From contig NZ_JAGGLI010000001.1 of assembly GCF_017874355.1 (NCBI RefSeq), positions 1 through 64,000 of the forward strand: 64,000 bases of DNA, given 5' to 3'. A program made the translations under genes and the position numbers. A model generated the notes under the pieces. It saw nothing but the letters and a program-made list of their open reading frames with translations. It searched no databases and was not told where the DNA came from. Origin of the DNA: Acetoanaerobium pronyense. Its GTDB lineage: Bacteria; Bacillota; Clostridia; Peptostreptococcales; Filifactoraceae. Position 1 is the first letter of the stretch. Every line of letters begins with the position of its first letter. This document shows positions 16,697 to 26,578 of the stretch, one piece after another.

Positions 16697-17659
16697 ATGA
16701 GAAAAATCCTTATCACTGGATCACTTGGACAAATAGGTACTGAGCTTACAATGTACCTTAGAGAGCAATATGGAAATGACAATGTAATAGCAAGTGGATT
16801 AAGAAAAGAAGGACCAGATTATATCTTTGAAAGCGGACCATTTGAAATAGTTGACATACTTAACGCACAGCAGGTAGCTGATGCTTGCGAAAAGCATAAT
16901 GTAAATACAGTAATAAACCTTGCAGCACTTCTTTCAGCTGTAGCGGAAGGAAATCCTCAGCTAGCATACAACATAAACATGAACGGACTTTTCAATATTC
17001 TTGAGGTTGCAAGAGAAAGAGGAGCAGCAGTATTTACTCCAAGCTCAATAGCGGCTTTTGGACCTAGTACTCCTGCTGATAACACGCCTCAGGATACAAT
17101 ACAAAGACCTACAACTATATATGGAGTTACAAAAGTTGGTGGAGAGCTTCTTTGCGACTACTACTACAAGAGATTTGGTGTAGATACAAGAGGAGTTAGA
17201 TTCCCAGGTCTTATATCTTACAAAGCACTTCCAGGTGGAGGAACTACAGATTATGCTGTTCATATATATTACGAAGCACTTAAGCAAAAGAAATATGCAT
17301 CTTTCATAGACAAGGGAACTCAAATGGATATGATGTATATGCCTGACGCAATAAAGGCTATTCATGACCTTATGGAAGCAGATCCATCTAAGCTTGTTCA
17401 CAGAAATGCATTTAATGTTACAGCAATGAGCTTTGACCCAGAAAAAATAGCTGCAGAAATCAGAAAGCATATACCAGAGTTTGAACTGACATATGATGTT
17501 GATCCAGTAAAACAAGCTATAGCTAATTCTTGGCCAAATTCTCTTGATGATTCATGCGCAAAAGAAGAGTGGGGATGGAAGCCTGACTATACACTAGAGA
17601 CAATGACTATAGATATGCTTGATAAGCTTTCAGAAAAACTTGGAATAAGCTACAAGTAA
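16697..17659 (+). CDS. L-threonine 3-dehydrogenase, SDR type
   Basis: The enzyme oxidises L-threonine to 2-amino-3-ketobutyrate with NAD+. It is a 320-residue extended SDR (epimerase-like), not the zinc alcohol-dehydrogenase-like Tdh of E. coli. The Rossmann motif is TGSLGQIGTE near the start, the active site has TPSSIAAFGP and YGVTK, and the substrate-domain stretch is RGVRFPGLIS. The threonine role is supported by the adjacent kbl. TTGGAGG at 16682-16688 sets ATG 16697, not the in-frame TTG at 16682. Confidence 0.92.
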   Translation: MRKILITGSLGQIGTELTMYLREQYGNDNVIASGLRKEGPDYIFESGPFEIVDILNAQQVADACEKHNVNTVINLAALLSAVAEGNPQLAYNINMNGLFNILEVARERGAAVFTPSSIAAFGPSTPADNTPQDTIQRPTTIYGVTKVGGELLCDYYYKRFGVDTRGVRFPGLISYKALPGGGTTDYAVHIYYEALKQKKYASFIDKGTQMDMMYMPDAIKAIHDLMEADPSKLVHRNAFNVTAMSFDPEKIAAEIRKHIPEFELTYDVDPVKQAIANSWPNSLDDSCAKEEWGWKPDYTLETMTIDMLDKLSEKLGISYK

Positions 17660-17686
17660 TTTAGAGATAGTAATAAGGAGGATAAA

Positions 17687-18874
17687 ATGTCAAATATACA
17701 TGATATGAAATATTTAAAAGACAAGGTTGATGAGTTAAAAGCAACAGGTCTTTACAAGGAAATAGCTACACTAGATGGACCAAATGAAGCTGAGTGTCTT
17801 GTAAATGGAAAAAAAGTAATAAACCTATCATCAAATAACTATCTTGGGTTTTCAAATCATCCAAGACTTAAAAAAGCTGCAATAGCTGCTATAGAAGAAT
17901 TTGGAGCGGGAGCAGGAGCTGTAAGACCGATAATAGGAAACATGAAGATTCATGATGAGCTTGAGGAACTTCTTGCTGAGTTTAAAAGAGAAGAAGCAGT
18001 ACTTGTATTTCAATCTGGATTCAATTGTAATGCAGGAACAATCCAAGCTGTTACAGATGAAGGAGACCTTATCCTTTCTGATGAGCTAAATCACGCTTCA
18101 ATAATAGATGGAGCAAGACTTTCAAAGGCTAAGAAAGCTAGATATAAGCACTCTGACATGGAAGACCTTGAGAGAATATTAAAAGAAGACAGAGATAAAT
18201 ATAACAATGTTCTTATAATAACAGATGGTGTTTTCTCAATGGATGGAGATATAGCAAAGCTTCCAGAAATTGTTGAAATAGCTGAAAAATACAATTGTAT
18301 GACTTATGTTGATGATGCTCACTCAAGTGGAGTACTTGGACAAAGTGGTAGAGGAACAATAGACCATTTTGATCTTCACGGAAGAGTAGATTTCACTATA
18401 GGAACACTATCAAAAGCTATAGGGGTAGTTGGAGGATATGTTGCAGGTAAAAAAGCTTCAATAGAATGGCTTAAAAACAGAGGAAGACCATTCCTATTCT
18501 CAACAGCACTTCCACCAGCTGCAATAGGAGCTATAATCGAAGCAATAAAAATGCTTATGGAAAGTGAAGAGTATACTGACAAACTTTGGGATAACGCTAG
18601 ATATTTCAAAGAAAAAATGTCGACTCTTGGATTCAATACAGGAGAAAGTGAGACTCCAATCACTCCTATCATAATCGGAGAAGAGGCAAAGGCTATAGAG
18701 TTCTCTAAAAAGCTATTTGAAGCTGGAGTTTTTGTAAGCCCTATAGTATTCCCTACAGTTCCAAAAGGTACAGGAAGAGTAAGATGCATGGTTACTGCTG
18801 GACATACGAAAGAGCAACTTGATAGAGCAGTAGAGATATTTGAAACAGTTGGCAAGGAAATGAATATACTTTAA
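17687..18874 (+). CDS. kbl: 2-amino-3-ketobutyrate CoA ligase (glycine C-acetyltransferase)
   Basis: This PLP enzyme cleaves 2-amino-3-ketobutyrate with CoA to glycine and acetyl-CoA. The 395-residue fold-type I protein has the PLP lysine Lys243 in [13 protein letters not shown], His136 in [12 protein letters not shown], and Asp209 with His212 in [11 protein letters not shown]. It matches alpha-oxoamine synthase length. It lies 27 bp after tdh with a good AAGGAGG site, so the two genes form an operon for threonine catabolism. In amino-acid fermenters the glycine can feed glycine reductase, but no grd genes are in this window. Confidence 0.95.
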   Translation: MSNIHDMKYLKDKVDELKATGLYKEIATLDGPNEAECLVNGKKVINLSSNNYLGFSNHPRLKKAAIAAIEEFGAGAGAVRPIIGNMKIHDELEELLAEFKREEAVLVFQSGFNCNAGTIQAVTDEGDLILSDELNHASIIDGARLSKAKKARYKHSDMEDLERILKEDRDKYNNVLIITDGVFSMDGDIAKLPEIVEIAEKYNCMTYVDDAHSSGVLGQSGRGTIDHFDLHGRVDFTIGTLSKAIGVVGGYVAGKKASIEWLKNRGRPFLFSTALPPAAIGAIIEAIKMLMESEEYTDKLWDNARYFKEKMSTLGFNTGESETPITPIIIGEEAKAIEFSKKLFEAGVFVSPIVFPTVPKGTGRVRCMVTAGHTKEQLDRAVEIFETVGKEMNIL

Positions 18875-18892
18875 AAAATTTATATACTATAA

Positions 18893-18928
18893 AAAAAGAA
18901 GGTTGGCCATTAGGCCAATCTTCTTTTT
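18893..18928. terminator. Bidirectional terminator between kbl and the Ca2+ ATPase
   Basis: A 16-bp stem (AAAAAGAAGGTTGGCC / GGCCAATCTTCTTTTT, one G-T pair) encloses the loop ATTA. A-runs and T-runs on the two sides let it act for both converging genes. The stop codon of the minus-strand ATPase lies in the loop. Confidence 0.88.
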
Positions 18929-21588
18929 GAGTTAAACATTCTAAAAAGCTGTATTATTAAGGTAGGTATAGCTGAACCTGCAAGTATTATAGCCCACTTA
19001 TAAAAATCAAGAGGCTGGGTACCCATTACTGTATTGAAAAACGGAAGATACACTGCAACAAGCTGAAGTCCTAGAGATATAAAAAGAGATCCTATAAGAT
19101 AAGGGTTTTTGAATATGGTTTTATCCAATCCAAATGATTTTTTTCCTCTTACATTAAAGATATGAAATAGCTGTCCAAATGCCATAGTTGAAAATGCCAT
19201 AGTTCTTGCTGCTACTTCAGAATATCCATTTAATCCATACATAAATACAAACAATGAACCAAGTCCAATTAAAATTCCTTCTCCAAACATTCTAATCATA
19301 AAAGATTTGCTAACTATAGTCTGTTCAGGATTCCTAGGCTTACGTTTCATTATATCTGGCTCCGATGGTTCCCAAGCAAGAGACATAGCTGGGAGTACGT
19401 CTACAACTAGATTTAGCCAAAGAATCTGAAGAGCTAGTATAGGCATAGGAAGTCTTAATACTATAGCTATAAAAACAACAAGAATTTCAACTATGTTACA
19501 TGAAAATAAGAAATATACAAATTTTTCTATATTGTCAAATATAGTCCTTCCTTCTTTTACTGCATCTACAATAGTTGAAAATCTATCGTCTGTGAGTATC
19601 ATATCTGAGGCGTCTTTAGCAACTTCTGTGCCTCTAATCCCCATTGCAATACCAATATCGGCTCCATTTAGAGCTGGAGCATCGTTAACTCCATCTCCAG
19701 TCATTGCAGTAACTTCCTTATCTATATTTAGGGCTCTAACTATCTGAAGCTTGTTTTCAGGGGATACCCTTGCAAACACAGAGGTATGAAGTATTTTTTC
19801 TGCAAGCTCTTCATCTGACATTTTGTCCATTTCTCTTCCTGTTAGGACATCATCATAGTTTTCCATATCTATTTGACCAGCTATTATTGATGCAGTCTTA
19901 GGATGATCTCCTGTAATCATTATAACTCTGATGCCAGCATCCTGAGCCTCTCGAATAGCCTGCTTTACATCTTCTCTAGGAGGGTCTATTATCCCAGTGA
20001 GTCCTAAAAGCTCTATGCCATTTTCTAGAGCCTTCCTCATGGATTCTTCAGAGCCATCTCCATCATAGTCTCTGATTTTTCCTATAGCTAGTACCCTCAT
20101 TCCTTTTTCAGCTAGAGAGTCATTTATTTTAATCATTTTTTCTACTATACTTTCTTTATCCTTTGCCATCTCAATTAAAATATCAGGAGCTCCTTTGATA
20201 TATATAGTTTTTTGGGATGAGTCTATTTCATATGCTGTGGCCATAAATTTTTCTTTGGAGTTAAATGGAATTTCTCCAATTCTAGAGTAATTATCTTTTT
20301 CTAATGATTCTTTCTCAATGGAAGCTTTTTTACCTAATACAACAAGACTACCTTCTGTTGGATCACCAATTATCTTGTATTGATTTTCTTCTTCAGAAAG
20401 AGTAGCATTGCTTGAAAGAACAGATGCTGTGATTAAATCTTTAAGCTCCTCACTTTCATCTAAATTCACCTTTTCGTCATTTTCTAGGATATCTCCCTTT
20501 GGCTCATATCCGGAGCCCTCTACCTTATAGGCTTTTTCTGAAACTAGATATATCTCCCTAACTGTCATTTGATTTTCTGTTAGTGTCCCAGTTTTATCGG
20601 TACATATGACTGTGGTAGAGCCAAGGGTTTCGACTGCAGGAAGACTCTTTACAAGTGCATTATGGGAAGCCATAGTCCTCATTCCGATTGCGAGAGTGAT
20701 AGTAGATACAGCAGGAAGCGCCTCAGGAACTGCTGCGATTGCAAGGATTATACCGATTTTTATCATAAAGTAGAGTTCTTCACCTGCTATTATACCTACA
20801 ACAGTTACAAGTAGTGCTACAAGTCCAGAAAATATTATTAAAGTTTTTCCTAATTTATCCAGTTGTTTTTCTAAAGGAGTTTGTTCTTTTTTTTCATTTT
20901 TTAACATGGAGCTTATTTTACCTATTTCTGAATCCATACCAGTTGAAGTAACAATGGCATAAGCATTGCCCCTAGTAGCAGCAGTACCAGAATACACCAT
21001 GTTTTTTCTATCTCCTAGAGGAGTATCTTTTTCAGATATAAACTTGCTATCTTTGTTTACAGCTTCGGATTCACCTGTAAGGGAAGACTCTATAGAAGCA
21101 AAATTTTTATCTTTAACTATTCTTGAATCAGCTGTTATAGAATCACCTTCTTCAATAAATACAAGGTCTCCTACAACTAATTCATTTGACGGAATTTCCT
21201 TTATTTTGCCATCTCTAATTACTTTAGAAATGGTCTTTGTCATTTTTTGGAGGGACTCTATAGATTTTTGTGCTTTATACTCAGAAATAAATCCAGATAA
21301 GATAGCTATTAAAATAGCGATTATGACTGCTATACCTTCAACTGTATCCCCCATAAAAAAAGCAACTATTGCAGCGGCAATAAGAAGATATACAATTATA
21401 TTGTTTGTATTGCTAAAAAGAATTTCCAGTGCAGAAACCTTTTCAGAGGCTTCTAATTCATTTTTTCCATATTTTTCAAGCCTGGATTTTGCTTCTGATT
21501 CACTAATACCTTTTTCAATATCTGTATTTGAAGATTCAACTATTTTTTCAATTGAAATAGTATGGGGAGATTCAATAATTTTTCCCAT
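18910..21588 (-). CDS. P2A-type calcium-transporting ATPase
   Basis: This 892-residue P-type ATPase matches bacterial SERCA-like Ca2+ pumps. TGES is at 171-174, the phosphorylated Asp331 in [19 protein letters not shown] forms the hinge, and there are ten helices. Membrane site residues appear as VPEALPAV (287-294; SERCA has PEGLP) and [13 protein letters not shown] in helix 6, keeping Asn and Asp but with Val replacing a common Thr. It should export Ca2+ or possibly Mn2+. ATG 21588 follows AAGGAGGAAA. It is monocistronic and divergent from the PPK2 gene. Confidence 0.9.
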   Translation of the reverse strand: MGKIIESPHTISIEKIVESSNTDIEKGISESEAKSRLEKYGKNELEASEKVSALEILFSNTNNIIVYLLIAAAIVAFFMGDTVEGIAVIIAILIAILSGFISEYKAQKSIESLQKMTKTISKVIRDGKIKEIPSNELVVGDLVFIEEGDSITADSRIVKDKNFASIESSLTGESEAVNKDSKFISEKDTPLGDRKNMVYSGTAATRGNAYAIVTSTGMDSEIGKISSMLKNEKKEQTPLEKQLDKLGKTLIIFSGLVALLVTVVGIIAGEELYFMIKIGIILAIAAVPEALPAVSTITLAIGMRTMASHNALVKSLPAVETLGSTTVICTDKTGTLTENQMTVREIYLVSEKAYKVEGSGYEPKGDILENDEKVNLDESEELKDLITASVLSSNATLSEEENQYKIIGDPTEGSLVVLGKKASIEKESLEKDNYSRIGEIPFNSKEKFMATAYEIDSSQKTIYIKGAPDILIEMAKDKESIVEKMIKINDSLAEKGMRVLAIGKIRDYDGDGSEESMRKALENGIELLGLTGIIDPPREDVKQAIREAQDAGIRVIMITGDHPKTASIIAGQIDMENYDDVLTGREMDKMSDEELAEKILHTSVFARVSPENKLQIVRALNIDKEVTAMTGDGVNDAPALNGADIGIAMGIRGTEVAKDASDMILTDDRFSTIVDAVKEGRTIFDNIEKFVYFLFSCNIVEILVVFIAIVLRLPMPILALQILWLNLVVDVLPAMSLAWEPSEPDIMKRKPRNPEQTIVSKSFMIRMFGEGILIGLGSLFVFMYGLNGYSEVAARTMAFSTMAFGQLFHIFNVRGKKSFGLDKTIFKNPYLIGSLFISLGLQLVAVYLPFFNTVMGTQPLDFYKWAIILAGSAIPTLIIQLFRMFNSKRRLA

Positions 21589-21753
21589 AATTTCCTCCTT
21601 TTTTGAATAATATATTTTTAGATTTAGGTAAAATCAAAAAAGCATTCTCTTAGATATATATACAAAAAAAGTAATATGAAACCATTAACTATTCTTTAGT
21701 GGATATTTTATTAAAAAATGGATATAAAACATAAGATAAGAAGGGGTGGTTTT

Positions 21754-23265
21754 ATGCTGAAAAATAGTGAGAAAAAACCTAGTAAAAAGTTTGAAGATAT
21801 AAAGCTTAAGGATCTTGGAAAGGAACTTGCAAGACTTCAAAGAGAAATCCAAGAAAAAAAGATTCCTGTACTTATTATATTTGAGGGATTTGATGCATCT
21901 GGAAAAGGAACAATGATTAATGAAGTAATTAGGGAGCTTGATCCAAGGGGATACAAAGTAAGGGTATTTCACGAATCTACAGAGGAAGAGCAAAGAAAGC
22001 CGTTTTTATGGAGATTTTGGCAAAAAATTCCTAAAAAAGGTCAGATTGTAATATTTGATAGAAGCTGGTATAGAAGAGCTATGGAAGAAAGTCATGTTGA
22101 TGTAAGAACTATGAAAGAGGATATTGAAGATATAAAAAATATAGAAAAGCAATTATCTGATGATGGGGTTGAAATTATCAAGATATTTCTTCATATATCA
22201 AAAGAAACTCAAAAAAACAGGCTAAAGTCCCTTGAATCAGATGAAGCTACTTCTTGGAGAGTAAAGAAAAAAGATATAAATCAAAATGAAAAATATGATT
22301 ATTACTATAGTTTATTTGATGGAATACTCACTCAAACAAATTATAGCTTTAGTCCATGGGATGTTGTAATTAGTGAAGATAAAGAAGAATCATCTAAACA
22401 AATTATGACAATAATTGAGGAAAGACTAAAAACTAGGATTAAAGCAGATGAAAAATCAAAAGAAAAAGATACTATCAAAGACAAAATAGAAAAAGAGAAA
22501 AATCCTGTTTCTTGGATGATTGATAGGCTTGACCTATCCCTTGACTTAGAAAAAAAAGAATATAGTAAGATGCTAAATCTTCTTCAAAGTAAAATAGAGA
22601 ACCTCTCATATGAAATGTATAGAAAAAAAATCCCTATGATACTTGTGTTTGAAGGATGGGATGCTTCAGGAAAAGGTGGAGCTATAAAAAGACTTACCTT
22701 TCCAATGGATCCTAGAGGATTTGAGGTGATTCCTATTTCAGCTCCTGATGAAACAGAAAAGGAGTATCACTATCTATGGAGATTTTGGAAAGATATTCCT
22801 AAAACTGGTCATACAGCTATATTTGATAGGAGCTGGTATGGAAGAGTCATGGTGGAGAGGGTAGAAGGCTTTGCAAAAGTACATGAATGGATGAGGGCAT
22901 ATGAAGAAATCAATCAATTTGAGAAGCATTTAAGAAGCTATAATGCTGTGATTTTGAAATTTTTTATTCATGTTGACAAGGATGAACAACTACAAAGATT
23001 TGAAAAAAGAAAAAATGATAAGGATAAGAGTCATAAATTAACAGAGGAAGACTGGAGAAATAGAGAAAAATGGGAAGAGTATAAAAATGCCATAGGAGAA
23101 ATGATAGAAAAAACAGATACTCTCTATGCACCCTGGATAGTAATAGAGGGAAATTCAAAAAAATATGCAAGAATTAAAGTCCTTGAGGAAGTTTCTAAGG
23201 CTATGGAGTTAGCTATAGGTGAATACACATTAGAACAGGAATTATCTAAAGAAGAAGGGTATTGA
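21754..23265 (+). CDS. Two-domain polyphosphate:AMP phosphotransferase (PPK2 class II)
   Basis: This family moves phosphate from polyphosphate to nucleotides; class II members with two fused PPK2 domains make ADP from AMP. The 503-residue protein has Walker A GFDASGKGT at 45-53 with lid motif DRSWYRR at 102, and a second Walker A GWDASGKGG at 301-309 with DRSWYGR at 358. Each domain also has WRFW. In known PAPs the C-terminal domain is catalytic. The open frame begins at 21718, but AAGGGGTGG supports ATG 21754. It belongs with ppk1 and two ppx genes 11-15 kb downstream. Confidence 0.88.
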   Translation: MLKNSEKKPSKKFEDIKLKDLGKELARLQREIQEKKIPVLIIFEGFDASGKGTMINEVIRELDPRGYKVRVFHESTEEEQRKPFLWRFWQKIPKKGQIVIFDRSWYRRAMEESHVDVRTMKEDIEDIKNIEKQLSDDGVEIIKIFLHISKETQKNRLKSLESDEATSWRVKKKDINQNEKYDYYYSLFDGILTQTNYSFSPWDVVISEDKEESSKQIMTIIEERLKTRIKADEKSKEKDTIKDKIEKEKNPVSWMIDRLDLSLDLEKKEYSKMLNLLQSKIENLSYEMYRKKIPMILVFEGWDASGKGGAIKRLTFPMDPRGFEVIPISAPDETEKEYHYLWRFWKDIPKTGHTAIFDRSWYGRVMVERVEGFAKVHEWMRAYEEINQFEKHLRSYNAVILKFFIHVDKDEQLQRFEKRKNDKDKSHKLTEEDWRNREKWEEYKNAIGEMIEKTDTLYAPWIVIEGNSKKYARIKVLEEVSKAMELAIGEYTLEQELSKEEGY

Positions 23266-23276
23266 TTTCAACAAAT

Positions 23277-23306
23277 AAGAGGGAAGTTAAAAATCTCCCT
23301 CTTTTT
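23277..23306. terminator. Bidirectional terminator between PPK2 and the TIGR03915-like gene
   Basis: AAGAGGGA (23277-23284) pairs with TCCCTCTT (23296-23303) and is followed by TT on the plus strand. The minus-strand gene's last codons and stop (23287) lie within the hairpin, so one element serves both converging genes. Confidence 0.75.
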
Positions 23307-24021
23307 CTGTAAGAAACTTCCAATATTTTTTTGGCATCATAGACATTTGAAGCTTGGGATTTTTTCGGTTTTCAATTGCTAGGCTTTCAAAATAAGCCTT
23401 CCACCCTTTTTGATAAAATTCTTCATCCTTTGAAAGTGGAAGAGTTTTTATATTATCAAGTCTCGAATAAAAAATCTCTTTATTTTGATAAAAAGCACCA
23501 TAATTTCTTTTAGTGTCGTGAATTATGAGGCTTTCATTTTTGAATCGACTTGCAAAATGAGGTATGATAAGTGGTGTTAAATCGTAGTCCGGTTCATAGC
23601 TACTATAAAAAAAGCCATTTTCAAGCTCTTTGAACCTTAGAAAACCATGCCATCTATGGATTTCTCTGGAAATCTTGAGTATCCTTTTTTGGAAATCAAT
23701 AAGAGAAGGATGGCTAAGAGCCAGCTCTTTTGAACTGTTTTTCATAAGAACTGAGATATAAAATGCTATTAGGTTCTCACTCTTAGGATACAAAAATCCT
23801 TTATAGATATTTTGAAGAACCAGATTGCCCCACCTTTTCTCCATTCGTATATATGTTTTTTCAGCCAAAGTTTTATCTGTAACAATGTCTACAGATATTG
23901 AGTCTATAAATATTTGATTTTCAGAGCCTGGGCTTATCGTAAACTTTGAACCTTCTTTAAAAGCAACAGAAAGGGTACACAATAGACCGTCAAAAGTGGA
24001 GTCATATATATAATTAATCAT
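23287..24021 (-). CDS. TIGR03915-like DNA repair/metabolism protein
   Basis: This 244-residue protein matches, from memory of the family, the 'probable DNA metabolism protein' linked to a radical-SAM partner. Visible hallmarks are the start INYIYDSTFDGLLCTLSVAF, the helical KISREIHRWHGFLRF, the central DYDLTPLIIPHFASRF, and the tail with QMSMMPKKYWKFLTE. It lies 16 bp after the radical-SAM gene, with the usual co-transcription. In other bacteria the pair is joined to a uracil-DNA glycosylase, which is not present here. The chemical role is unknown. Confidence 0.8.
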   Translation of the reverse strand: MINYIYDSTFDGLLCTLSVAFKEGSKFTISPGSENQIFIDSISVDIVTDKTLAEKTYIRMEKRWGNLVLQNIYKGFLYPKSENLIAFYISVLMKNSSKELALSHPSLIDFQKRILKISREIHRWHGFLRFKELENGFFYSSYEPDYDLTPLIIPHFASRFKNESLIIHDTKRNYGAFYQNKEIFYSRLDNIKTLPLSKDEEFYQKGWKAYFESLAIENRKNPKLQMSMMPKKYWKFLTEKEGDF

Positions 24022-24037
24022 ATTTTCACCTTCTCAA

Positions 24038-25327
24038 TTAGATACTTCCGGTAGTACTTGTAAAAATCTCACTAGGCTCAAGATCAAATATACTCAGCTG
24101 AATCCCTTCCCTGACTTTGTTTTTTACCTTTTCATCCATCAGCATAAAATCCCTAATATTGTCTTCGCAAAATCTCATTCCCATAAAATGTTTACCAGAG
24201 CATAGTATGAAAAACTTAGCTCTTTTCATCACTATACCCATCTTCTTCAAATCTTCAAAAGTTAGATTTCCCCATTTTCTGGCGGCTATTATCCTTTGAG
24301 CAGATTTTACTCCTACACCAGGAATTTTTAAAAGCATATCATAAGGAGCTTTATTTATTTCGATAGGAAAAAGATGAAGATTTTTAAGGGCATATTGTGC
24401 CTTAGGATCAAAAGCTAGGTCAAAGTCTTCGTTAACATCTATTAAATCAGTAGACTTAAATCCATAAAATCTAAGAAGCCAATCAGCCTGATAAAGTCTA
24501 TGCTCTCTAAGAAGAGGTGGAGCTACACTAATAGCAGGGAGTGAGGAGTCATTATTTACAGGAATATATGATGAATAATAAACTCTCTTAAGGGAAAATC
24601 TGTTATAAAGCTCTTCAGAAAGACGGATTATATGTCCATCTCTTTCAGGAGAAGCCCCAACTATCATTTGAGTACTTTGACCTCCTGGCACAAAATGATT
24701 TTTGTTTTTTATTTTAATCTCCTTATGCTCTAAAAGCTTGGAATTGACAATATGCATTGGAGTCAAAATATCCTTATAGGTTTTGTCTGGAGCTAGTATT
24801 TTAAGACTGTCCTTAGAGGGAAGCTCTATATTTGAGCTAAGCCTGTCAACATATTCTCCCGCCTTTGAAATCAAGAGTGAATCCGCCCCAGGGATAGCCT
24901 TGAGATGGATATAACCCATAAAAAAATATTCTTCTCTAAGCATTTTTACTGTTTCTAAAAGAAGTTCCATAGTATGGGATGGACTTTTAATAATTCCAGA
25001 ACTCAAAAATAATCCTTCGATATAATTTCTTTTATAAAAACTAATTGTAAGCTCACAAATCTCTTTAGGTGTCATAATGGCACGTCTTACATCGTTTGAG
25101 GTTCGATTTATGCAATATCTACAGTCGTAGATGCAGTAGTTTGTCATAAGAACTTTGAATAATGACACGCACCTTCCATCTGATGTAAAGGTATGACATA
25201 TTCCGCTCACCTTGACATCGCCGATAGAGTTTGGAGATGATTTTCTAGGTTTAGAGCCGCTTGAGGAACATGAAACATCATATTTTGCAGATTCTGCAAG
25301 AATTTTTAACTTTTCAACTGTTTCCAT
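24038..25327 (-). CDS. Putative DNA modification/repair radical SAM protein (TIGR03916-like)
   Basis: This 429-residue radical-SAM enzyme has the 4Fe-4S motif CIYDCRYC (Cys65, Cys69, Cys72) and further cysteines before it (Cys44, Cys53). It has a C-terminal helix-hairpin-helix, LLKIPGVGVKSAQRIIAARK, typical of non-specific DNA binding. This layout matches the family paired with TIGR03915-like proteins and assigned to DNA repair. ATG 25327 follows AAAGGAGCAGG. A LexA-type box overlaps the promoter region upstream, supporting a DNA-damage role. The reaction and substrate are unknown. Confidence 0.85.
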   Translation of the reverse strand: METVEKLKILAESAKYDVSCSSSGSKPRKSSPNSIGDVKVSGICHTFTSDGRCVSLFKVLMTNYCIYDCRYCINRTSNDVRRAIMTPKEICELTISFYKRNYIEGLFLSSGIIKSPSHTMELLLETVKMLREEYFFMGYIHLKAIPGADSLLISKAGEYVDRLSSNIELPSKDSLKILAPDKTYKDILTPMHIVNSKLLEHKEIKIKNKNHFVPGGQSTQMIVGASPERDGHIIRLSEELYNRFSLKRVYYSSYIPVNNDSSLPAISVAPPLLREHRLYQADWLLRFYGFKSTDLIDVNEDFDLAFDPKAQYALKNLHLFPIEINKAPYDMLLKIPGVGVKSAQRIIAARKWGNLTFEDLKKMGIVMKRAKFFILCSGKHFMGMRFCEDNIRDFMLMDEKVKNKVREGIQLSIFDLEPSEIFTSTTGSI

Positions 25328-25402
25328 TAAAACCTGCTCCTTTTTTTTAAAAACTTGAAAAACAAGCTTATAAATAAGGGAAAATTTACTTTCCCTTATA
25401 TT

Positions 25403-25440
25403 ATTATACCATTAAAATCAATAAAAAGGAACATATGTTC
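25403..25440 (-). promoter_or_regulatory. Promoter with LexA-type box for the radical-SAM repair operon
   Basis: On the minus strand a perfect TATAAT (25408 to 25403) lies upstream of the gene. The perfect palindrome GAACATATGTTC at 25429-25440 covers the -35 position. GAAC-N4-GTTC is the core of the Gram-positive LexA (DinR) operator. A further inverted repeat, AAGGGAAA-N6-TTTCCCTT at 25376-25397, falls in the leader RNA. Confidence 0.7.
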
Positions 25441-25540
25441 TTTGGTGGTTTTATTTTTTAATCCAATATAAATTTAAACATATTGTAAATACTTCTGTTA
25501 GGAAGTAATATATTTATATAAATTAAAAAAAGGTGATGCT

Positions 25541-26131
25541 ATGGAAAAAACACTACTTTATTTATCTGCAATATTTCTTATTATTAATATTTTATACGTG
25601 ACGTACATGTTTTTTAGAGTAAAAGTCTACTATGAAAATTTTTTCCTATCTTTGTGCGTTTACTTTCTTTCTTTAATAACTCCAAGTTTTATAGGAATAT
25701 TCAAGTTTAATCTTAAATATGGTTTCTCTTTAGTTGAGCTTGGATATGGTTTTATGGTCATTATTTTTATATTTATTCTTATTCTTAGGAACAACTCTGT
25801 AATAATTTTTAATGTCAATTGGGAGGAATTTTATAGTGCGGTAAAGGAAGTATTAAGGCGAAATAAAATCCAAACTTTTTATGTAAAACCCACACTATAT
25901 GTAGAGGGAAAAGAGACAATGATAAAAATGATTTACAGCGTCTTAAACGACAATATGATACTTGTTAAATACTCTAGAGTAGATGAGCTTGAGCTTGATG
26001 GAGTGTTTTTAGACGAGATAAGACTAGAGCTACTAAAAGAAAAAGTAAAAATAAGTCAAAGAGCAAGGTATACTTATTTTGTAGGAAACTTAATTTTGAC
26101 TGCTTTACTTTTGGCAAATATTGGATTATAA
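25541..26131 (+). CDS. Membrane protein of unknown function
   Basis: I do not recognise this 196-residue protein. It has hydrophobic segments at about 4-25, 33-55 and 68-84 and a last one at 176-194, separated by a soluble domain (about 85-170) of mixed charge rich in Glu and Lys. No catalytic motif or cysteine pair is evident. AAAGGTGATG precedes ATG 25541. It lies 12-15 bp before the SpmA-like gene, so it probably belongs to the same operon. Confidence 0.6.
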   Translation: MEKTLLYLSAIFLIINILYVTYMFFRVKVYYENFFLSLCVYFLSLITPSFIGIFKFNLKYGFSLVELGYGFMVIIFIFILILRNNSVIIFNVNWEEFYSAVKEVLRRNKIQTFYVKPTLYVEGKETMIKMIYSVLNDNMILVKYSRVDELELDGVFLDEIRLELLKEKVKISQRARYTYFVGNLILTALLLANIGL

Positions 26132-26146
26132 ATTAGGAGGTTTGTG

Positions 26147-26578
26147 GTGTTTGTTAACTCTGTAAAAGAAGGTGCGAAAAAAGGACTTGATACTACATTG
26201 ATGCTTGGAAAAATAATTATACCTGTTTATTTTTTTATTACTTTTTTAAGTCATACTCCGGCTCTTGACTATATTGCAAAGCTATTTGAACCCTTTATGA
26301 ATTTTTTTAATCTCCCAGGAGAAGCAGCTATAGTACTTGTTATGGGTAATTTTTTAAACCTATATGCAGCAATAGGGGCTATAAAAGCTTTATCTCTCAA
26401 TCCTTTTGAAGTGACTGTAATTGCACTTATGCTATCATTTTCACATTCATTATTTATGGAAACGGCGGTTGTAAAAAAATTAAAAGTAAGTGCTACTAAT
26501 GTGGTTTTACTTAGAGTATCTCTCATGCTTGGAATAGGCTTACTATATGGAACTTTACTTGGAGGTTTAATAAAGTGA
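26147..26578 (+). CDS. SpmA-like nucleoside-recognition (Gate) membrane protein
   Basis: This 143-residue hydrophobic protein has the Gate-domain pattern seen in spore maturation protein A: KGLDTTLMLGKIIIPVYF at the start, LPGEAAIVLVMGNFLNLYAA in the middle and SFSHSLFMETAVVKKL. It is shorter than classical SpmA. AGGAGG at 26135-26140 is too close to GTG 26144 and better placed for GTG 26147. Its stop overlaps the next start (TGATG). The pair probably forms a membrane complex; a transport or sporulation role is inferred from family. Confidence 0.72.
   Translation: MFVNSVKEGAKKGLDTTLMLGKIIIPVYFFITFLSHTPALDYIAKLFEPFMNFFNLPGEAAIVLVMGNFLNLYAAIGAIKALSLNPFEVTVIALMLSFSHSLFMETAVVKKLKVSATNVVLLRVSLMLGIGLLYGTLLGGLIK

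Noticed and set aside
20966-21610. 214-codon plus-strand frame opposite the Ca2+ ATPase
   Set aside because: Antisense shadow of a clear P-type ATPase, without a motif or ribosome site.
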